From: Methylotetracoccus oryzae
Lineage (GTDB): Bacteria; Pseudomonadota; Gammaproteobacteria; Methylococcales; Methylococcaceae
NCBI RefSeq assembly: GCF_006175985.1
Contig: NZ_SRSH01000015.1
Coordinates: 1-64,000, forward strand
Reading direction: 5' to 3'
Length of the DNA: 64,000 bases
The notes under the pieces: generated by a model
What the model saw: the letters and a program-made list of their open reading frames with translations, nothing else
Databases searched by the model: none
Told to the model about the DNA's origin: nothing
Position numbers and translations under genes: made by a program
In this document: positions 1 to 9,149 of the stretch, in pieces
How the letters are laid out: the number at the start of each line of letters is the position of its first letter
How positions within the stretch are numbered: position 1 is the stretch's first letter

Positions 1-696
1 ATGCTGTCGTCGGCCATCGTCGTCTCCACGTTCAGGTTGTCTTTCGCACTTTCAACCTTACCGGAGTTCGCGATGGCCTCCCATCTCTGACCCTCGATTT
101 ACACCACGTCGCTGGACTCTACCAAGGGCGGAGCGGTGGCCGGCTACGGGGCTGCAGTTTGGTGTCCTACCTCGCTCGTCTCCGAGGTGGCCTGATTCCG
201 GGCTAGCGGCTCACCGCAGCAGCGACCAGAGCCGAAGCGTCTTCTACACTTGCAGTTGCTCCATGCTCTCCAGAGGAGACGGGAAGCCCGGATGAAAACG
301 CCGGTGAACCCCGGGCGGGGATCGTTCTTCCCCGCCGGGGTTTTCTTTTGCGAAGCGCAAACTCTAGGCAACAGGCTCCTCGCTAACTCACCACCAAGTA
401 CGTCCAGCGTGAAAGCGCGGCGCCCCGTACCGCCTCGATCGCCTGCCCGAGGCCCGGCTTATCGATCTTCGTTGTAACAACCTTCTCCTTCAACTCGTCC
501 GAAAGCGCCGCCACGGTCCGCTGGCTGACGGCGCTGGTCCAAGTTGGGGCGCATCGGGTAGGGGTCGATCACCGTACGAGGAGGAGTTCGCTCGACGCGT
601 GCCGGTTCCAGGTGACTCCGGACCGGATTGTGGAACCGAGCCCGACGGAGGTCGCGTCACGCCCTTCGGATGATGCCTGCCTTCGCCTTTCGGTAT
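1..696. other. Left-edge stretch without a confident gene
   Basis: No convincing protein gene was found between the window edge and the end of oxyR. On the minus strand a frame from about position 102 down to 1 stays open and reads plausibly (it contains NSGKVESAKDNLNVETTM), so it could be the 5' end of a gene running off the window, but it has no clear start. The open frames between 144 and 480 look like chance frames. The only clear structural signal is the terminator-like hairpin at 307-348. Confidence 0.4.
307..348 (+). terminator. Rho-independent terminator-like hairpin
   Basis: A GC-rich stem (307-320 pairing with 330-342) has a 9-base loop and is followed directly by a T-rich tract (ttttctttt). 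The orientation fits plus-strand transcription. No plus-strand gene lies upstream inside the window, so it either ends a transcript entering from the left or closes a small RNA. Confidence 0.65.
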
Positions 697-1575
697 TCAG
701 CCCGCAGCCTGTCGGGCCACGCGCCCGAGTTCGGCGAACAGCGCCGTGCGGGCGCTCGTCTTGCGCCAGACCAGGCCGATCGTGCGGCTGGGCGTCGGCG
801 GCGAGAACGGGATGTAGCGGACCTGCTCGTCGTTCGGTCTCAAGGCTATCCTTGGCATCAACGTGATGCCCAAGCCCGCCCGGACCATCTGCCGAAGCGT
901 CTCCAGCCCGGTGGCGCGGACATCCTGCCCCTCGTTCGCGCCGTTGAGCTGACATACCTGCAGTGCCTGACCGCGCAGGCAATGGCCTTCATCCAGCAAC
1001 AGCAGCGACTGTCCCGCCAATTCGGCCTGATCGATCGTTTTCCGCGGCGCCAGCGGGTGGTCTGCCGGGATCGCCAGCAGAAACGCGTCCTCGAACAGGC
1101 ACTCAGCTTCCAGACCCTCCTCGGGTACCGGCAACGCCAGCAAGGCCGCGTCGAGTTGGCCGGTCTTCAACTGCTGGATCAGCCCTTCGGTTTTTTCCTC
1201 GACCAAGGTCAGCTTCACCCGGGGCAAGGCTTGCCGGATGAACGGGACGAGGGCCGGAAACAGATAGGTCGACAGGGTCGGAAATGCGCCGAGGCGCAGG
1301 GGCCCGGCGAGCGGATCCTTCGCCGCGTCGGCGATGTCCTTGATGCCATCGACTTCCTTCGCGATGCGCCGGGCTGACTCGATGACGCGCTCGCCCACGG
1401 CCGTCGGCAGCACGGATTTGTTCGTGCGTTCGAAAAGCTGCACGCCCAACTCATCCTCGAGCTTCTTGATCTGCATGCTCAGCGTCGGCTGGCTGACGCA
1501 GCAGCGCTCCGCTGCCTGCACGAAGCTGCGCAGCTCCGCCACGGCGGTCACGTATTGGAGGTCTCGCAAGTTCAT
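697..1575 (-). CDS. oxyR: LysR-type peroxide sensor OxyR
   Basis: This 292-residue LysR-family regulator has an N-terminal winged helix (roughly residues 1-60, with the SQPTLSMQIKKLE recognition segment) and a periplasmic-binding-protein-like effector domain. Cys199 and Cys208, in the GHCLRGQALQVC context, match the spacing and numbering of the redox-active pair of E. coli OxyR. It should therefore sense H2O2 by disulfide formation and activate antioxidant genes. It is transcribed divergently from a Prx5 peroxiredoxin and glutathione reductase, the expected target type. The ATG start gives the usual MNLRDLQY amino terminus. Confidence 0.95.
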   Translation of the reverse strand: MNLRDLQYVTAVAELRSFVQAAERCCVSQPTLSMQIKKLEDELGVQLFERTNKSVLPTAVGERVIESARRIAKEVDGIKDIADAAKDPLAGPLRLGAFPTLSTYLFPALVPFIRQALPRVKLTLVEEKTEGLIQQLKTGQLDAALLALPVPEEGLEAECLFEDAFLLAIPADHPLAPRKTIDQAELAGQSLLLLDEGHCLRGQALQVCQLNGANEGQDVRATGLETLRQMVRAGLGITLMPRIALRPNDEQVRYIPFSPPTPSRTIGLVWRKTSARTALFAELGRVARQAAG

Positions 1576-1593
1576 CGGAGTTCAATTGATGAC

Positions 1594-1621
1594 ATCGATC
1601 GTCGAAATTATAACAATCGAT
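1594..1621. promoter_or_regulatory. Candidate OxyR operator between oxyR and prx5
   Basis: Two ATCGAT palindromes (1594-1599 and 1616-1621) start 22 bp apart, two helical turns, in the AT-rich oxyR/prx5 divergent spacer. Spaced half-sites are what a tetrameric LysR protein needs. The match to the classical ATAG-N7-CTAT OxyR pattern is only partial, so this is an inference from location and symmetry. Confidence 0.4.
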
Positions 1622-1737
1622 TTTACTGCGGAAAATGGCTGACATAATCTGTCTCCGCACTGGACGGGAAGGGGAGCAACGCCGGCCCGTCGAAATCCCG
1701 GCCCATGACCGGACCACCCCTAAAGCGGAGATTTACA

Positions 1738-2268
1738 ATGACTCACACTGTCCCCCCTGCCGTTTTCAAGACCCGTGTCCGCGACGAGAGCGTCGGCGGT
1801 CCGAATCCATTCCGTTGGCAGGATGTCAGCGCCGAGGATGTGTTCAAAGGCCGCCGGGTGGTCGTGTTCGCTTTGCCCGGTGCGTTCACGCCGACCTGCT
1901 CCAGTGCGCATCTGCCCGGTTATGAGGCCAAATACGCCGAGCTCATCGAGCAGGGTGTGGAGGAGGTGTACTGCCTCAGCGTCAACGATGCGTTCACGAT
2001 GTTCCAGTGGGGCAAGCACCTCGGGATCGAACGCGTGAAGATGCTGCCCGACGGCAACGGCGATTTCACGCGCCTGATGGGCATGCTGGTCAAGAAGGAG
2101 AACCTCGGTTTCGGATACCGGTCCTGGCGCTATTCGATGCTGGTCGAGGATGGCACGATCGTGCAACTGTTCGCCGAGCCGGGCATCGCCGACAACCACC
2201 CGGAGGATCCCTTCGAGGTCAGCGACGTCGATACGATGCTGGCGTACCTGAAACAGTCCCGGAGCTGA
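1738..2268 (+). CDS. Prx5-type peroxiredoxin
   Basis: This 176-residue protein of the Prx5/AhpE-like redoxin class reduces H2O2 and alkyl hydroperoxides. The peroxidatic cysteine is Cys54 in the PGAFTPTCSSAHLP signature. A second cysteine is Cys79. In several gammaproteobacteria this peroxiredoxin is fused to a C-terminal glutaredoxin; here the protein ends after the peroxiredoxin fold. Glutathione reductase follows 111 bp downstream, which suggests glutathione-dependent recycling through a separate glutaredoxin. The start at 1738 has a GCGGAG ribosome site 7 bases upstream; an in-frame start at 1705 is less well placed. OxyR is divergent. Confidence 0.93.
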   Translation: MTHTVPPAVFKTRVRDESVGGPNPFRWQDVSAEDVFKGRRVVVFALPGAFTPTCSSAHLPGYEAKYAELIEQGVEEVYCLSVNDAFTMFQWGKHLGIERVKMLPDGNGDFTRLMGMLVKKENLGFGYRSWRYSMLVEDGTIVQLFAEPGIADNHPEDPFEVSDVDTMLAYLKQSRS

Positions 2269-2379
2269 GTGTCGCGCGGCTTCTGTCCGTCTCCGGTGCC
2301 CTTCGAGGATACCCGGGATGGGCGGGACCGACACCGCCCGGATGCCCGACCCGGGGTCTTTTCAACGGAGCGAGGGTCC

Positions 2380-3732
2380 ATGACGGTTGATGCGGTTGAT
2401 TTGTTCGTGATCGGTGCCGGTTCCGGCGGTGTGCGCGCTGCCCGCATGGCGGCGGGTCTGGGCGCGAAGGTTGCCATCGCCGAGTACCGTCACATGGGCG
2501 GGACCTGCGTGAACGTCGGCTGCGTGCCGAAGAAGTTGTTCGTTTACGCCTCCCACTTTCGTGAAGATTTCGATGCCGCCCGTGGCTTCGGCTGGTCGGT
2601 TGGCGAGGCGCGTTTCGACTGGTCGCGTTTGCTGGCGCAGAAGAACCGCGAGATCGAAAGGCTGCAGGGCGTTTATTCCAGCTTGCTGGAAGGCTCCGGT
2701 GTCGAGATCCTGCCCGGCCGGGCGACGGTGCTGGGCCCTCACACGGTCGCTGTGGGCGAACGGCGCATCACGGCGGAGCGAATCCTGGTGGCGACCGGAA
2801 GCCGGCCTTCGGTACCGGAGTTCCCCGGCAAGGAGCACGCCGTTACGTCCGACGCGATGTTCTTTCTGGAGCACCTGCCGCGGCGCTTGCTGATCGTCGG
2901 CGGCGGTTATATCGCCGTGGAATTCGCGGGCATCATGCATGGCTTCGGGGTTCAGACCACGCTCGTTCATCGCGGCCCCAAGCTGCTCCGCGGTTTCGAC
3001 GAAGCCATTCGGGATTTCCTGCCGCAGGAGATGCTCCGTAAAGGTTTGAGTCTGCGCCTTGATACCTTGATCGAGCGCATTGAGAAGGCCAAGGACGGTT
3101 ATCTTGCTTACACCACCGGGGGTGAGACGCTGGCCGCGGATCTGGTGCTCTATGCCACGGGCCGAACGCCGAATACGGCCGACCTGGGGCTGGAAGCCGT
3201 CGGCGTTGCGCTGAACGAGCGAGGTGCCGTCATCGTAGACGGGGACTATCGGACCAACATCCCTTCCATTCATGCGATCGGCGACGTCACGGACCGAGTC
3301 AACCTGACCCCGGTCGCGACTGCCGAAGCCATGGCGCTGGTGAACCGGCTTTTTGCCAATCGAAGCACCCCGGTCGACTACGACACGATTCCGACCGCGG
3401 TCTTCAGTCAGCCCAACGTCGCGACGGTCGGTCTGACCGAAGCACAGGCGAGGGCGGTGCATGGCGAGATCGATGTGTATCGATCAATCTTCACGCCGAT
3501 GAAGCACACGCTGTCGGGTCTGGGGGAAAAGACGATGATGAAGATGGTCGTGAACCGACAGGATGGCAAGGTGCTGGGCCTGCATATGGTGGGGCCCGAC
3601 GCCGGAGAAATCATCCAGGGCATGGCCGTGGCGCTGCGGGCCGGTGCCACGAAGGCCGTGTTCGATTCCACCCTGGGTATTCACCCGACGGCCGCCGAGG
3701 AGTTTGTGACGATGCGGACGCCTCTCGACTGA
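2380..3732 (+). CDS. gor: Glutathione-disulfide reductase
   Basis: This 450-residue flavoprotein disulfide reductase reduces glutathione disulfide with NADPH. The FAD-binding GAGSGGVRAA motif opens the protein, and the redox-active pair is Cys43/Cys48 in GGTCVNVGCVPKK. A second Rossmann motif (GGGYIAVEFA) is followed by VHRGPKLLRGFD, whose arginines are the usual NADPH-selective residues. The catalytic C-terminal HPTAAEE is present. The start at 2380 is preceded by an AACGGAGCGAGGG ribosome site; longer in-frame extension from 2269 is unlikely. It probably shares a transcript with the peroxiredoxin and supplies reduced glutathione for peroxide removal. Confidence 0.95.
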   Translation: MTVDAVDLFVIGAGSGGVRAARMAAGLGAKVAIAEYRHMGGTCVNVGCVPKKLFVYASHFREDFDAARGFGWSVGEARFDWSRLLAQKNREIERLQGVYSSLLEGSGVEILPGRATVLGPHTVAVGERRITAERILVATGSRPSVPEFPGKEHAVTSDAMFFLEHLPRRLLIVGGGYIAVEFAGIMHGFGVQTTLVHRGPKLLRGFDEAIRDFLPQEMLRKGLSLRLDTLIERIEKAKDGYLAYTTGGETLAADLVLYATGRTPNTADLGLEAVGVALNERGAVIVDGDYRTNIPSIHAIGDVTDRVNLTPVATAEAMALVNRLFANRSTPVDYDTIPTAVFSQPNVATVGLTEAQARAVHGEIDVYRSIFTPMKHTLSGLGEKTMMKMVVNRQDGKVLGLHMVGPDAGEIIQGMAVALRAGATKAVFDSTLGIHPTAAEEFVTMRTPLD

Positions 3733-4088
3733 GGGGCGTGGCGCTCGTGAACGCCAGAAAAGTGGAGCGCACTGCGTGGTTCCCTGGTCTGGAATGGCGC
3801 CCGAGGCACCGTATGGCTCCATTCAGTACGGAGTGGGCGTTGATTCGTACACGGCGAAGCCTACGTCCTCGGCCGTTCCGGCGACTCGTACTCTACCCGT
3901 GGTGGTTTCGAATGCCGGTTTTCAGTAACACGGATTCCCTCGACCTCATCCGCCGATTCCGCACCCTGAAACTTGCCCGTGGGAGATACTCCAATGAGTA
4001 AGCCCACAGGGCATATACTTACCCCCGTTTTGCAGTCCTGTAGAAACCCCCGGTACTTCCACTCCATCCGCAGTCAACATCCGATAGC
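3733..4088. other. Non-coding spacer, gor to hybrid kinase
   Basis: About 356 bases with no supported gene. The open frames here have no ribosome site and atypical composition. It presumably holds the promoter of the downstream kinase; no known RNA fold was recognised. Confidence 0.5.
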
Positions 4089-7000
4089 ATGACCGAACTT
4101 GGCGACACGATAGGGTCGGCAGCGGGGCGCGGAGAGCCCGATGAGGAACTGCCAGACCCGCAGCAAAGTCGGTTGGCCACGGCTCGCTACACGGCTTTGT
4201 TTGCCAACGCCCCTATTGGTATTGCCCTCATCGAAACAGCCAGCGGCAATATTCGGGATATGAACGCCCGGATGGCCGGATTGCTCGGCGTGGCGCCAGC
4301 CGCGTTGATCGACTCGCCCTGGCCGCTGGCGGAGACGCTGGCCGCGTCCGCTCCCGAGATGGCGATGCCGGCTTCGGACAACACCCCGAGCGGTCGGGTG
4401 GAGCGCTATCGCCGGCCCGATGGCACGACGATCTGGCTTAGAGTCAGCGAGGTGGTGCTCGGCGCGGACGGTAGTCCAGCGTCCGAGCGGCTGTTGATGG
4501 CCGAGGAGATCGGTGAGCGCGTTCTCACAGAAGCGCGATCGCACGGTGAGGCGGACCTTGCTCGGGCGATTCTTCGCAATACCAGCGAGGCCGTTCATAG
4601 TCTGGACGGTCACGAGCGCGTGGTCGATGCCAGCGATTCAGTTTGCGGCAGGCCGTGCCACAATCCGGACGAGGCTTTGGGGATGGCGGTAACCCGTTGG
4701 GATGCCCAGCCCTCGGAAGATCAGCAGCTTGTCCGCGAATTGCGCGAGAGTCGGAATCGCTACGAGCAGGTGGTGGAACGAGTGCCCGTGGGTATCTACC
4801 GCTTGCGCGCGGCACGGGAAGGTTTCGTGGCGTTTGAATACCTCAGTCCCCGCGTAGGTGAACTTCTGGGGTTCGACATCAGGGACGCTTACGCCGACCT
4901 GGCCGCCGGCTTCGCAACGGTGCATCCGGCTGATCGGGAGGAGCTACTCGCCGCCAACATGCAGGCTTTTGCGAGTCTGGAGCCCTTCTGCTGGGAAGGC
5001 CGGTTCATGGTTGCCGGCGAAGTGCGTTGGGCGCGCATACAGTCGGAGCCCACGCCCTTGGAAGGTGGGCAGAGCCTATGGGACGGGGTGGTGGTGGATA
5101 TCACCGAGTCCAAGCTCGCCCAGCAGGCCCTTCGTGAGAGCGAGCAGCGTTTCCGCAGTTATTTCGAAACCCCCCTGGTCGGCATCACGATCACTTCTCC
5201 GGATAAAGGCTGGCTCGAAGTGAACGACCGTCTATGCCGGATGTTGGGTTACTCCCGCACTGAATTGATGGAGAGGACGTGGGCCGAACTCACGCATCCG
5301 GAGGATCTGGCCGCCGACCTTGTCCAGTTCGAACGGATCATGGGCGGTGAGACTGACGGGTATACGCTCGAGAAGCGCTTCCTGCGTGGCAACGGCGAAG
5401 TTTTGTTTGCGAACCTGAGCGTGGGCTGCGTCCGCAGCGAGAATGGTGCGGTCAAGTATTTGCTCGGCCTGATCGAAGACATCGGCGAGCGTAAGCGCCT
5501 GGATGCGGAACTCAAGGCTTACCGTGACCAGTTGGAGACGATGGTGGAGGAGCGCACTGCGGAATTGCGCACCACCAACGATCGCCTGGCTGACCTGGGG
5601 CTCGCATTGGAGAGCGTCGGTACCAGCATCATCTGGGTCGATGCCGGCAGTGGCCGTCTGCTCTCGGCCAACTCCCATGCCCAGAAGCTCCTTGGCTACA
5701 CCGAGGAGGAGTTGCGTCAACTCCATGTCTGGGACGTAGACGCCGGTGCCGCGCCGGAAACCTTTCCGCAAGTCGCCGAGGCGATCAGGGAGCGGGGTTT
5801 TCTTCACTTCGAGACCGATGTGAAGGCGAAGAACGAATGCCGCTTCCCGATCGAGGTAACGGTCCACTACAGGGAGCCCAGGGATGGGCAGCCGGCCCAA
5901 CATATCGCATTTGGTGTCGACATCAGCCAGCGCAGACACGCCGAACAGGCACTGAAACAGGCCAAGGAGGCAGCTGAGGTCGCCACCGTGGCGAAGAGCG
6001 TCTTTCTCGCCAACATGAGCCATGAAATCCGTACGCCGCTCAACGGCATTCTGGGGCTGGCGCACATCCTCCTGACGGACCCCCTCCTGACACCGGCCCA
6101 AACCCGCCAGCTGGGCAAGATTGAAGCTGCCGGTAAACATTTGCTTCGTGTCATCGAGGACATTCTCGATCTTTCCAAGATCGAGGCCGGCAAGATGGAA
6201 CTCGACCCGGCGGATTTTCGCCTCGACGACCTGCTGCGCACTTTGCTCGCCGGCGTCGAGCCACTGGCTCTCGCCAAGGGTCTGAGTCTCACGGTGGACG
6301 TGGATGGGGTGCCTTCCAGCCTGAAGGGGGATGTCACCCGCCTCAACCAAGCCTTGCTGAACTATCTCGGCAACGCGGTGAAGTTCGCCGACAAGGGTGG
6401 GATAGCGCTCCGCGGAAGGGTGCTGGATGCGACTGCCGAAGACTACCTGATCCGGTTCGAGGTCACCGATACCGGACCGGGCATCCCTCTGCGGCAACAG
6501 GCGCGGTTGTTCGAAGCCTTCGAGCAGGCTGATGGCTCGCGAAGCCGCCGCCATGGCGGCTCGGGACTCGGACTCGCCATCACTCGGCAGTTGGCCCAAC
6601 TGATGGGCGGGGCAGTCGGCGTGGACAGCCGGCCCGGAAAAGGGAGTACCTTTTGGCTCACGGCTCGGCTGGGCAAGAGCTGTGATCCCTCAGTCGACCG
6701 CAGGCATGAAGAGGTCGTCGGGCCAGCCCTCCTGAAGGGCTTTGTCGGCGCCCGGGTCCTGGTGGTGGAAGACGACTTCATCAACCAGGAAGTCATGAGC
6801 GCGCTGCTGGAGAAGGGCGGCCTGTGCCCGACTGTCGCAGCCGACGGCAACGAGGCGTTGGCGTTCGCCATGGGCAACCGTTACGCAGTGATACTCATGG
6901 ATATGCAAATGCCTGGTATGGATGGACTGGAAACCTCGCGCCGGCTGCGCCAGCTGTCAGCATATCGGGAAGTCCCTATCGTAGCCATTACCGCCAACGC

Positions 7001-7124
7001 GTTTGCCGAGGACCGGCAGGCCTGCCTTGATGCGGGCATGAACGACTTTCTGTCCAAGCCCGTGGAGCCCGGCCGCCTTTATCAGAAACTCCTGCAGTGG
7101 CTCGGCAGTCGCGCACCTCGTTAG
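4089..7124 (+). CDS. Multi-PAS hybrid sensor histidine kinase
   Basis: This 1011-residue hybrid kinase has no clear membrane segment and is probably cytoplasmic. In order it has a PAS domain (about 30-140), a degenerate second segment, PAS domains near 220-340, 345-475 and 510-625, and a coiled-coil linker. A HisKA domain follows with the phosphoacceptor His645 in [12 protein letters not shown], then an HATPase with DTGPGIP and GGSGLGLAI boxes. A C-terminal receiver has a predicted phospho-Asp938 in [12 protein letters not shown]. There is no Hpt domain, so phosphotransfer needs a partner. It stands alone, with no response-regulator neighbour; the Hpt-bearing giant kinase about 22 kb downstream is a possible partner. 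Confidence 0.93.
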   Translation: MTELGDTIGSAAGRGEPDEELPDPQQSRLATARYTALFANAPIGIALIETASGNIRDMNARMAGLLGVAPAALIDSPWPLAETLAASAPEMAMPASDNTPSGRVERYRRPDGTTIWLRVSEVVLGADGSPASERLLMAEEIGERVLTEARSHGEADLARAILRNTSEAVHSLDGHERVVDASDSVCGRPCHNPDEALGMAVTRWDAQPSEDQQLVRELRESRNRYEQVVERVPVGIYRLRAAREGFVAFEYLSPRVGELLGFDIRDAYADLAAGFATVHPADREELLAANMQAFASLEPFCWEGRFMVAGEVRWARIQSEPTPLEGGQSLWDGVVVDITESKLAQQALRESEQRFRSYFETPLVGITITSPDKGWLEVNDRLCRMLGYSRTELMERTWAELTHPEDLAADLVQFERIMGGETDGYTLEKRFLRGNGEVLFANLSVGCVRSENGAVKYLLGLIEDIGERKRLDAELKAYRDQLETMVEERTAELRTTNDRLADLGLALESVGTSIIWVDAGSGRLLSANSHAQKLLGYTEEELRQLHVWDVDAGAAPETFPQVAEAIRERGFLHFETDVKAKNECRFPIEVTVHYREPRDGQPAQHIAFGVDISQRRHAEQALKQAKEAAEVATVAKSVFLANMSHEIRTPLNGILGLAHILLTDPLLTPAQTRQLGKIEAAGKHLLRVIEDILDLSKIEAGKMELDPADFRLDDLLRTLLAGVEPLALAKGLSLTVDVDGVPSSLKGDVTRLNQALLNYLGNAVKFADKGGIALRGRVLDATAEDYLIRFEVTDTGPGIPLRQQARLFEAFEQADGSRSRRHGGSGLGLAITRQLAQLMGGAVGVDSRPGKGSTFWLTARLGKSCDPSVDRRHEEVVGPALLKGFVGARVLVVEDDFINQEVMSALLEKGGLCPTVAADGNEALAFAMGNRYAVILMDMQMPGMDGLETSRRLRQLSAYREVPIVAITANAFAEDRQACLDAGMNDFLSKPVEPGRLYQKLLQWLGSRAPR

Positions 7125-7446
7125 GGCGATCATGGTATTTCGAGATCACACGGGCCGTTGGCGAAGGCGAGACCGGAACCTTCATTGCGTTGCCCATCTT
7201 CAAAGCGGCTGAAACAGAAGCCCAAGAAGGGCGCAACCCGGCGACGGGTGACACGCGCCGGATCGCGGCCTCATGTACGCCGAAGTTCGTACCCCGCAAG
7301 GCATTCAAGCAGCAGATCCACGGGGGAGTACATCAGCCATCGTTGATTCTTGACGCGCAGCGAACAACGCATTGCCCCGGGGAGGAAACTGTACCCGCGA
7401 TGCAGTGTCTGTCGGATAGTTGCCAAACGTATCAGGGACACGGACC
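7125..7446. other. Spacer before sterol-desaturase-like gene
   Basis: About 322 bases. A long open frame overlaps the end of the kinase gene but resembles no family and has no ribosome site. Nothing else recognised. Confidence 0.45.
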
Positions 7447-8373
7447 ATGAGTGATGCCGCGCAACCGATTGCGGTGACGACCGAGGCCGGATTCTTCAAT
7501 GACGACGTGCTCGCGCTGTTGTTGGTGTTGACCCTGGCCCTGCTGTGGTGGGTGGAGATGCGGCGCCCCTTCCTGAGGCCGGGGCTCCGGGCCTTGAAAA
7601 ACTCCTACCTGACCAATCTTGAAACGTTCCTGTTCAACGATATCACCTTGTCGGTGCTATCAATTCCTACCTTGATGTTCGTTGCCCAGCAGCTATCCGG
7701 GTACGGTCTGCTCAGTCAGATGCCAGACGGACCGTTGAAGTACGGCCTGACCTTTGTCCTGCTGGATTTGGCGCTGTATGGGTGGCACTACCTGACCCAC
7801 CACGTCGATGCCTTATGGGTGTTCCATCGCGTGCACCACAGTGACAGGGTGTTCAATGTCACCACGGGTTTGCGTTTCCATTTCGGGGAGTTGTTCCTGG
7901 AGGTGCTGGTCCGCGTCGCCTTCATCGGCTTGATCGGCGTCAGTGCCCCGGTCGTGCTGGTCAGCCAGACCGTCATTTCCATTTTCGTGTTGTTCCATCA
8001 CACGAACATCCGCTTCCGGGGTGAGGATCTGCTGTCCCGGCTGTTCATCGTCCCCCGGTTACATCGGCTGCATCATTCGGTGCTGCGGTCGGAGCACGAC
8101 AGCAACTACGGGGCGGTGTTTTCGCTGTGGGACCGGCTGTTCGGGACCTTACAGGATAAAGAGCCGACGGCTATCGGGCTGGCGGGCGTGGACGAACAGC
8201 ACTTCGTCGATCTCTTGCGCTACGGCCTACCGGATGTATTCCAGACGGGTGGTTATCGGGGACTCGCCCGGAGTCTCGGTAAGACCGTGCGCAGCGGCAC
8301 CTATCTGAGGCCGCAACGGCCCTGGTCAAACGCGATTCAACCGGCGGAGAGCCGGGCAGACGGTTCAGGCTAG
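7447..8373 (+). CDS. Sterol desaturase/fatty acid hydroxylase family protein
   Basis: This 308-residue membrane protein belongs to the di-iron fatty acid hydroxylase superfamily. About four hydrophobic segments surround the histidine clusters WHYLTHH, HRVHHS, FHHTN and HRLHHS, which would ligate two irons and use O2 to hydroxylate or desaturate a lipid. The substrate cannot be told from sequence. The segment NYGAVFSLWDRLFGT is conserved in bacterial members. The start at 7447 follows a weak GGGACACGGACC stretch. A paralogue is cut by the right edge of this window. It converges on the BLUF gene downstream. Confidence 0.88.
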   Translation: MSDAAQPIAVTTEAGFFNDDVLALLLVLTLALLWWVEMRRPFLRPGLRALKNSYLTNLETFLFNDITLSVLSIPTLMFVAQQLSGYGLLSQMPDGPLKYGLTFVLLDLALYGWHYLTHHVDALWVFHRVHHSDRVFNVTTGLRFHFGELFLEVLVRVAFIGLIGVSAPVVLVSQTVISIFVLFHHTNIRFRGEDLLSRLFIVPRLHRLHHSVLRSEHDSNYGAVFSLWDRLFGTLQDKEPTAIGLAGVDEQHFVDLLRYGLPDVFQTGGYRGLARSLGKTVRSGTYLRPQRPWSNAIQPAESRADGSG

Positions 8374-8380
8374 CCTGCAG

Positions 8381-8398
8381 CCTGGGCATTTGCCCGGG
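8381..8398. terminator. Possible bidirectional hairpin between convergent genes
   Basis: An inverted repeat (8381-8388 with 8391-8398) lies in the 33-base gap between two convergent genes. There is no T-run on either side, so it is at best a weak terminator. Confidence 0.25.
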
Positions 8399-8406
8399 GG
8401 CAAAAG

Positions 8407-8817
8407 TCACTCCGTGACGATTTCTAACAGGTCGTCGAGCAGGGCGCGGGTCTTCGCGGCGTCGTCACGGACGATCCGGTAATCCAGCAGTTCGTTGTAA
8501 GGCGCCGAGCCGCGTTTGAACGCGCCGACGAAACCCATCGTCCAGTTCGGAAACAGGCGATCGTGCGTCAGACTGACATCGAGGATTTCGCAATCCCGAT
8601 GGCGGGAATCAGCGATGATCCTCGAGTACAGGGAGATCAACTCCCGCTCGGGACCCTCCAGGACCTGCAGAAAAAAACCGTGGCCGAAGCTCAGCACACC
8701 CGTGATGCCGGAGTCGTAATTGTTGCCGCGGGATTGCTCCAAAAGGCTAGCCAAGCCCGCCTCGTCGAGGTGCACATTCGAGCGACTGGTGTAGATAAGC
8801 CGGAGTAGGGTTTTCAT
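8407..8817 (-). CDS. BLUF-domain blue-light sensor
   Basis: This 136-residue stand-alone BLUF protein binds FAD and senses blue light. Every residue of the photocycle is present: Tyr9 (LIYTSRS), Asn33 (GNNYDSGITG), Gln51 (FFLQVLEG), and the Trp92/Met94 pair (NWTMGF). Their spacing matches AppA (Tyr21, Asn45, Gln63, Trp104, Met106). No output domain is fused, so it must signal by protein contact with an unidentified partner. The start at 8817 gives the canonical short amino terminus; a longer upstream frame is not supported. Confidence 0.93.
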   Translation of the reverse strand: MKTLLRLIYTSRSNVHLDEAGLASLLEQSRGNNYDSGITGVLSFGHGFFLQVLEGPERELISLYSRIIADSRHRDCEILDVSLTHDRLFPNWTMGFVGAFKRGSAPYNELLDYRIVRDDAAKTRALLDDLLEIVTE

Positions 8818-9149
8818 TACAAGCCTTTCGACCGTGGGCCAGCGGGATTTTATCCCAAGGCGCCAACACTCAGGGTTCCCGTTCAAGCCGGCGAGGCTAC
8901 ACCGGTTCCAGCTCCCTCAGCATTCCGGCCTTCGCGGGGATCCCGTTGATTGTCCAGCCGCGGTTTCCTCGATCTCACGCAACCGATGACCATCCGTGGG
9001 CATACGGATTGTTCTCAGGCGGCAAACCCGCTGTTATAGCGCTGCGCGCGCCGAGCCGTGTCGGCACTCCAGGGCGCCGCCGGAGGCCGAGCTGCGGCCT
9101 GCGTCGCGGCTCCGGCACCGCTCACGTGATGCCCAAGGGGGGTAATCCG
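8818..9149. other. Divergent promoter region, BLUF and cytochrome genes
   Basis: About 332 bases separate the BLUF gene from the divergent cytochrome gene. It should carry promoters for both. No operator or RNA structure was recognised. Confidence 0.45.

Noticed and set aside
569-1377. Plus-strand and minus-strand frames overlapping oxyR
   Set aside because: They are shadows of the OxyR gene, which has conserved cysteines and the LysR helix-turn-helix.
3938-4088. Possible riboswitch upstream of the hybrid kinase
   Set aside because: No conserved core of a known class could be recognised by eye.
5232-6599. Long minus-strand frame inside the hybrid kinase gene
   Set aside because: It is the antisense of a gene with clear PAS, HisKA and HATPase domains, resembles no family, and is a by-product of high GC.
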